Assembly (NCBI GenBank): GCA_964211495.1
Contig: CAXORL010000022.1
Coordinates: 1 to 5,212, forward strand
Source of the DNA: Faucicola osloensis_B
GTDB lineage: Bacteria > Pseudomonadota > Gammaproteobacteria > Pseudomonadales > Moraxellaceae
Direction: 5' to 3'
DNA: 5,212 bases
Notes under the pieces: model-generated
Told to the model about the DNA's origin: nothing
Seen by the model: the letters and a program-made list of their open reading frames with translations, nothing else
The model's database searches: none
Position numbers and translations under genes: made by a program
Part shown: piece after piece, positions 1-5,212 of the stretch
Layout: each line of letters begins with the position of its first letter
Numbering within the stretch: position 1 is the stretch's first letter

Positions 1-76
1 CCATCGACACGGCGGATGTGAATCACTTCACACAAACAGCCGGTTCGGTTGAAGAGAAAAATCCTGAAATTCAGGG
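1..76 (+). promoter_or_regulatory. rrn leader between P1 and P2 (P1 core outside window)
   Basis: This stretch resembles the E. coli rrn segment just downstream of the P1 -10 box; the opening CCATCGACACGG lies at about the P1 start site. The P1 -35/-10, UP element and Fis sites would be upstream of base 1 and cannot be seen. Two small perfect inverted repeats are visible: TGTGAA at 17-22 with TTCACA at 27-32 (4-nt loop), and CCTGAA at 63-68 with TTCAGG at 70-75 (1-nt centre). The second ends one base before the P2 -35 hexamer. Assignment to P1 is by remembered similarity, not by a visible promoter. Confidence 0.7.
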
Positions 77-104
77 TTGACTCTGAAAGAGGAAAGCGTA
101 ATAT
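77..104 (+). promoter_or_regulatory. rrn P2 promoter
   Basis: A sigma-70 core promoter: -35 TTGACT at 77-82, a 16-bp spacer, and -10 TAATAT at 99-104. The 16-bp spacing is typical of rrn P2. The bases after the -10 box (ACGCCACCTCGCG) are GC-rich, the discriminator type linked in E. coli to ppGpp/DksA control. Transcription should begin about 6-8 nt downstream of the -10 box, near 110-112. In E. coli P2 gives basal and slow-growth transcription while P1 dominates in fast growth. Motif and context agree; the exact start is inferred. Confidence 0.9.
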
Positions 105-114
105 ACGCCACCTC

Positions 115-179
115 GCGACAGTGAGCTGAAAGCCGCGTCGCAACTGCTCTTTAACAATTTATCAGACAATCTGTGTGGG
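115..179 (+). promoter_or_regulatory. rrn leader antitermination region (boxB, boxA, boxC)
   Basis: The boxB-like hairpin pairs GCGAC at 115-119 with GTCGC at 137-141, with an inner GCT/AGC pairing (125-127/131-133) around GAA. It is followed by boxA TGCTCTTTAACA at 145-156 and boxC TGTGTGGG at 172-179. In E. coli, boxA RNA binds NusB-S10 (NusE), and with SuhB, NusA and NusG makes RNA polymerase resistant to Rho on this long untranslated transcript. The leader also supports early 16S folding. boxC lies inside the 5' arm of the 16S processing stem (161-183), so after the 3' arm is made it would be double-stranded. Confidence 0.88.
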
Positions 180-183
180 CACT
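161..183 (+). other. 16S processing stem, 5' arm (RNase III)
   Basis: These 23 nt are complementary to 1852-1874: 22 Watson-Crick pairs and one G-U (against U1857). The duplex loops out the whole 16S gene. In E. coli RNase III cuts this stem to release the 17S precursor, and RNases E and G then finish the 5' end. The arm begins 4 nt after boxA and contains boxC. Confidence 0.92.
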
Positions 184-288
184 CGAAGATACGGATTCTT
201 GACGTCGCAAGACGAAAAATGAATACCAAGTCTCAGGAGTGAACACGTAATTCATTACGAAGTTTAATTCTTTGAGCATCAAACTTTT
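184..288 (+). other. Leader between processing stem and mature 16S 5' end
   Basis: This is the precursor 5' segment removed during maturation. Local hairpins are visible: CGTC 203-206 with GACG 211-214 around a GCAA tetraloop, and CGTAA 246-250 with TTACG 255-259 around TTCA. Next to the 16S start two pairings compete: AAGTTT 260-265 with AAACTT 281-286, and TTTGA 271-275 with TCAAA 279-283. In E. coli, RNase E cuts within this precursor segment and RNase G makes the mature end. I see no coding potential; the small minus-strand open frame crossing it overlaps conserved leader RNA. Confidence 0.8.
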
Positions 289-1830
<1,542 letters not shown>

Positions 1831-1915
1831 CCTTAAAGAAGCGTACTTTGCAGTGCTCACACAGATTGTCTGATAGAAAGTGAAAAGCAAGGCGTCTTGC
1901 GAAGCAGACTGATAC
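1831..1915 (+). other. 16S to tRNA-Glu spacer with 3' arm of 16S processing stem
   Basis: Internal transcribed spacer. 1852-1874 is the 3' arm pairing with 161-183 for RNase III cleavage. After it comes a perfect hairpin: GCAAG 1887-1891 with CTTGC 1896-1900 around GCGT. The remaining bases up to 1915 form the tRNA 5' flank, which RNase P removes at 1915/1916. The sequence matches the E. coli tRNA-Glu spacer class as I remember it. Confidence 0.9.
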
Positions 1916-1991
1916 GTCCCCTTCGTCTAGAGGCCCAGGACACCGCCCTTTCACGGCGGTAACAGGGGTTCGAATCCCCTAGGGGACGCCA
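1916..1991 (+). tRNA. tRNA-Glu, anticodon UUC
   Basis: A 76-nt tRNA with a full cloverleaf. Acceptor stem GTCCCCT (1916-1922) pairs with AGGGGAC (1981-1987). The discriminator is G1988, and CCA is encoded at 1989-1991. The anticodon stem CCGCC/GGCGG (1943-1947/1955-1959) frames loop CTTTCAC, with anticodon TTC at 1950-1952. The T stem AGGGG/CCCCT (1964-1968/1976-1980) frames TTCGAAT. It decodes GAA and GAG. In enterobacteria this tRNA is also charged to supply glutamate for haem synthesis through HemA. It is made only as part of the rRNA transcript and is released by RNase P and 3' nucleases. E. coli names the rrn copies gltT, gltU, gltV and gltW by locus; the locus here is unknown, so no symbol is given. 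Confidence 0.99.
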
Positions 1992-2184
1992 CTTGCTGGT
2001 TTGTGAGTGAAAGTCACCTGCCTTAATATCTCAAAACTCATCTTCGGGTGATGTTTGAGATATTTGCTCTTTAAAAATCTGGATCAAGCTGAAAATTGAA
2101 ACACTGAACAACGAGAGTTGTTCGTGAGTCTCTCAAATTTTCGCAACACGATGATGAATCGCAAGAAACATCTTCGGGTTGTGA
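1992..2184 (+). promoter_or_regulatory. tRNA-Glu to 23S spacer with second boxB/boxA and 5' arm of 23S stem
   Basis: The spacer holds a long hairpin of boxB type: AATATCTC 2025-2032 pairs with GAGATATT 2057-2064, continuing through AAAC/GTTT to a UUCG tetraloop at 2043-2046. It is followed directly by boxA TGCTCTTTAAAA at 2065-2076, which reloads the Nus antitermination complex before 23S. A further perfect hairpin pairs GAACAAC 2106-2112 with GTTGTTC 2117-2123 around GAGA, a GNRA loop. A short GTGA/TCAC stem (2003-2006/2014-2017) follows the tRNA. The 3' end, 2166-2182, is the 5' arm of the 23S processing stem. No promoter or ORF is evident. Confidence 0.88.
2166..2182 (+). other. 23S processing stem, 5' arm (RNase III)
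   Basis: AAACATCTTCGG (2166-2177) pairs perfectly with 5095-5106, and GTTGT (2178-2182) with ACAAC (5089-5093), leaving G5094 bulged. After the unpaired GA at 2183-2184 the stem continues inside mature 23S as helix 1, GGTTAAGC 2185-2192 with GCTTAACC 5079-5086. This duplex is the RNase III substrate that frees pre-23S in E. coli. Confidence 0.9.
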
Positions 2185-3157
2185 GGTTAAGCGACTAAGC
2201 GTACACGGTGGATGCCCTGGCAGTCAGAGGCGATGAAGGACGTGCTAATCTGCGATAAGCGTCGGTGAGGTGATATGAACCGTTATAACCGGCGATTTCC
2301 GAATGGGGAAACCCAGTGTGTTTCGACACACTATCATTAACTGAATCCATAGGTTAATGAGGCGAACCGGGGGAACTGAAACATCTAAGTACCCCGAGGA
2401 AAAGAAATCAACCGAGATTCCCCCAGTAGCGGCGAGCGAACGGGGAGGAGCCCAGAGCCTGAATCAGTGTGTGTGTTAGTGGAAGCGTCTGGAAAGGCGC
2501 GCGATACAGGGTGACAGCCCCGTACACAAAAATGCACATATTGTGAGCTCGATGAGTAGGGCGGGACACGTGGTATCCTGTCTGAATATGGGGGGACCAT
2601 CCTCCAAGGCTAAATACTCCTGACTGACCGATAGTGAACCAGTACCGTGAGGGAAAGGCGAAAAGAACCCCGGCGAGGGGAGTGAAAAAGAACCTGAAAC
2701 CGTGTACGTACAAGCAGTGGGAGCCTCTTAATGGGGTGACTGCGTACCTTTTGTATAATGGGTCAGCGACTTATATTCTGTAGCAAGGTTAACCGAATAG
2801 GGGAGCCGAAGGGAAACCGAGTCTTAACTGGGCGTTAAGTTGCAGGGTATAGACCCGAAACCCGGTGATCTAGCCATGGGCAGGTTGAAGGTTGGGTAAC
2901 ACTAACTGGAGGACCGAACCGACTAATGTTGAAAAATTAGCGGATGACTTGTGGCTGGGGGTGAAAGGCCAATCAAACCGGGAGATAGCTGGTTCTCCCC
3001 GAAAGCTATTTAGGTAGCGCCTCGTGAATTCATCTCCGGGGGTAGAGCACTGTTTCGGCAAGGGGGTCATCCCGACTTACCAACCCGATGCAAACTGCGA
3101 ATACCGGAGAATGTTATCACGGGAGACACACGGCGGGTGCTAACGTCCGTCGTGAAG

Positions 3158-3190
<33 letters not shown>

Positions 3191-3237
3191 AAAGTCATGG
3201 TTAAGTGGGAAACGATGTGGGAAGGCCCAGACAGCCA

Positions 3238-3269
<32 letters not shown>

Positions 3270-3416
3270 GAAAGCGTAATAGCTCACTGGTCGAGTCGGC
3301 CTGCGCGGAAGATGTAACGGGGCTAAACCATGCACCGAAGCTGCGGCAGCGACACTATGTGTTGTTGGGTAGGGGAGCGTTCTGTAAGCCTGTGAAGGTG
3401 GCCTGTGAGGGTTGCT

Positions 3417-3447
3417 GGAGGTATCAGAAGTGCGAATGCTGACATAA
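3417..3447 (+). other. E-peptide mini-ORF (MRMLT) inside 23S rRNA
   Basis: A Shine-Dalgarno-like GGAGG at 3417-3421 precedes a GTG start at 3430. The frame reads GTG CGA ATG CTG ACA TAA, giving MRMLT, ending at 3447. The GTG falls at E. coli 23S position 1248. In E. coli this pentapeptide is a documented product: expressed from 23S fragments or from 23S with a deletion in the adjacent hairpin, it gives low-level erythromycin resistance acting in cis on the ribosome. In intact 23S the ribosome binding site is held in helix 46, so routine translation is not expected. The sequence is certain; activity here is unknown. Confidence 0.6.
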
Positions 3448-4068
3448 GTAACGATAAAGCGGGTGAAAAGCCCGCTCGCCGGAAGACCAAGGGTTCCTGT
3501 CCAACGTTAATCGGGGCAGGGTGAGTCGACCCCTAAGGCGAGGCCGAAAGGCGTAGTCGATGGGAAACAGGTTAATATTCCTGTACTTGGTGTTACTGCG
3601 AAGGGGGGACGGAGAAGGCTATGTTGGCCGGGCGACGGTTGTCCCGGTTTAAGCGTGTAGGCTGGTTTTCCAGGCAAATCCGGAAAATCAAGGCTGAGGC
3701 GTGATGACGAGGCACTACGGTGCTGAAGCGACAAATGCCCTGCTTCCAGGAAAAGCCTCTAAGCATCAGGTAACATCAAATCGTACCCCAAACCGACACA
3801 GGTGGTCAGGTAGAGAATACCAAGGCGCTTGAGAGAACTCGGGTGAAGGAACTAGGCAAAATGGTGCCGTAACTTCGGGAGAAGGCACGCTGATATGTAG
3901 GTGAAGCGACTTGCTCGTGGAGCTGAAATCAGTCGAAGATACCAGCTGGCTGCAACTGTTTATTAAAAACACAGCACTGTGCAAACACGAAAGTGGACGT
4001 ATACGGTGTGACGCCTGCCCGGTGCCGGAAGGTTAATTGATGGGGTTAGCGGTAACGCGAAGCTCTTG

Positions 4069-4166
<98 letters not shown>

Positions 4167-4588
4167 GGCCAGGCTGTCTCCACCCGAGACTCAGTGAAAT
4201 TGAACTCGCTGTGAAGATGCAGTGTACCCGCGGCAAGACGGAAAGACCCCGTGAACCTTTACTATAGCTTGACACTGAACATTGAGCCTTGATGTGTAGG
4301 ATAGGTGGGAGGCTTTGAAGTGTGGACGCCAGTCTGCATGGAGCCGACCTTGAAATACCACCCTTTAATGTTTGATGTTCTAACGTGGGCCCCTTACCGG
4401 GGTTGCGGACAGTGTCTGGTGGGTAGTTTGACTGGGGCGGTCTCCTCCTAAAGAGTAACGGAGGAGCACGAAGGTTGGCTAATCCTGGTCGGACATCAGG
4501 AGGTTAGTGCAATGGCATAAGCCAGCTTGACTGCGAGCGTGACGGCGCGAGCAGGTGCGAAAGCAGGTCATAGTGATCCGGTGGTTCT

Positions 4589-4644
<56 letters not shown>

Positions 4645-4673
4645 ACCGCCCAAGAGTTCATATCGACGGCGGT

Positions 4674-4716
<43 letters not shown>

Positions 4717-4717
4717 T

Positions 4718-4751
<34 letters not shown>

Positions 4752-5088
4752 TGGTACGCGAGCTGGGTTTAGAACGTCGTGAGACAGTTCGGTCCCTATC
4801 TGCCGTGGGCGCTGGAGAACTGAGGGGGGCTGCTCCTAGTACGAGAGGACCGGAGTGGACGCATCACTGGTGTTCGGGTTGTCATGCCAATGGCACTGCC
4901 CGGTAGCTAAATGCGGAAGAGATAAGTGCTGAAAGCATCTAAGCACGAAACTTGCCCCGAGATGAGTTCTCCCTGACTCCTTGAGAGTCCTGAAGGAACG
5001 TTGAAGACGACGACGTTGATAGGCCGGGTGTGTAAGCGCAGCGATGCGTTGAGCTAACCGGTACTAATGAACCGTGAGGCTTAACCTT

Positions 5089-5188
5089 ACAACGCCGAAG
5101 ATGTTTTGGCGGAAGAGACATCGATAAGTAAGCTTGATAGCAGATTAAATCGACAGGTCATAACGGGACGTGTTGATAAAACAGAATT
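5089..5188 (+). other. 23S-5S spacer with 3' arm of 23S stem and pre-5S hairpin
   Basis: 5089-5093 and 5095-5106 pair with 2166-2182 as the RNase III stem. Two local hairpins are visible. The first pairs 5093-5099 with 5105-5111 (CGCCGAA/TTTGGCG with one G-U) and would compete with the long stem. The second pairs 5149-5155 with 5171-5177, then, past a G-G mismatch, 5157-5159 with 5167-5169, with loop ATAACGG. The AU-rich ACAGAATT just before 5S corresponds to the E. coli RNase E site that leaves a pre-5S with three extra 5' bases (cut near 5185/5186). The middle (about 5112-5148) differs from the K-12 spacer I remember, and I see no gene in it. Confidence 0.85.
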
Positions 5189-5212
5189 TGCCTGGCGGCC
5201 TTAGCGCGGTGG
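5189..5212 (+). rRNA. rrf: 5S ribosomal RNA (partial, first 24 nt)
   Basis: Begins TGCCTGGCGGCC, the 5' strand of helix I of enterobacterial 5S rRNA, and continues TTAGCGCGGTGG to the window end; about 96 nt lie outside. Base 13 is T (5201), where the common E. coli form has G; position 13 is a known site of heterogeneity among E. coli 5S copies. The operon terminator and any distal tRNA genes cannot be seen. Confidence 0.96.

Noticed and set aside
1831..2184. tRNA-Ile or tRNA-Ala in the 16S-23S spacer
   Set aside because: Only one cloverleaf, tRNA-Glu, fits. The spacer is of the short single-tRNA type with no second tRNA.
2408..2713. 101-codon minus-strand open frame within 23S (and overlapping shorter ones at 2385-2600, 2870-3070, 3507-3734, 3766-3984, 4033-4275, 4479-4701, 4939-5121)
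   Set aside because: They lie antisense to conserved 23S structure. The translations show no protein family I recognise, and stop-free runs there follow from rRNA base composition. Such frames are a common source of spurious database proteins.
4241..4245. Macrolide or other antibiotic resistance mutation in rRNA
   Set aside because: A2058/A2059 are both A, 16S A1408 is A, and A2451, G2505, U2506 and A1067 are wild type. No resistance change is visible at these sites.

Overview
The window is a nearly complete ribosomal RNA operon (rrn) on the + strand of an enterobacterium. Order: leader with promoter P2, 16S rRNA (289-1830), spacer tRNA-Glu(UUC) (1916-1991), 23S rRNA (2185-5088), and the first 24 nt of 5S rRNA (from 5189), cut by the window end. 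I find no conventional protein-coding gene. Open frames inside the rRNA genes, mostly on the minus strand, are shadows of structural RNA.

Organism: the 16S gene is 1542 nt and the 23S gene 2904 nt, the lengths of the E. coli molecules. Compared from memory, the 16S differs from E. coli K-12 only by one compensated base pair in helix 6. Leader, spacer and tRNA are also of E. coli type. This points to Escherichia/Shigella; a close relative such as E. fergusonii cannot be excluded. Which of the seven rrn loci this is cannot be told without flanking genes. The tRNA-Glu spacer puts it in the class of E. coli rrnB, C, E and G.

Layout: 1-76 is the stretch between P1 (its core lies just outside) and P2. 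77-104 is the P2 core. 115-179 holds the boxB/boxA/boxC antitermination leader. 161-183 pairs with 1852-1874 to form the RNase III stem that loops out 16S. The 16S-23S spacer carries tRNA-Glu and a second boxB/boxA. 2166-2182 pairs with 5089-5106 as the corresponding 23S stem. 5089-5188 is the 23S-5S spacer, with two local hairpins and the RNase E region before 5S. All parts are cut from one transcript, protected from Rho by the boxA antitermination complex, and matured by RNases III, E, G and P and trimming enzymes.

Nothing here looks like a new biological system. What merits a second look is a set of helix tips in 23S (H25, H45, H46, H63, H68, H79) and a 23S-5S spacer hairpin. Their sequences differ from the K-12 reference as I remember it, yet each can still pair, against an otherwise near-identical background. 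Indels of -1, -1 and +2 nt cancel, so the gene stays 2904 nt. The documented E-peptide mini-ORF within 23S is intact, and the base pairs framing its known activating deletion are changed.
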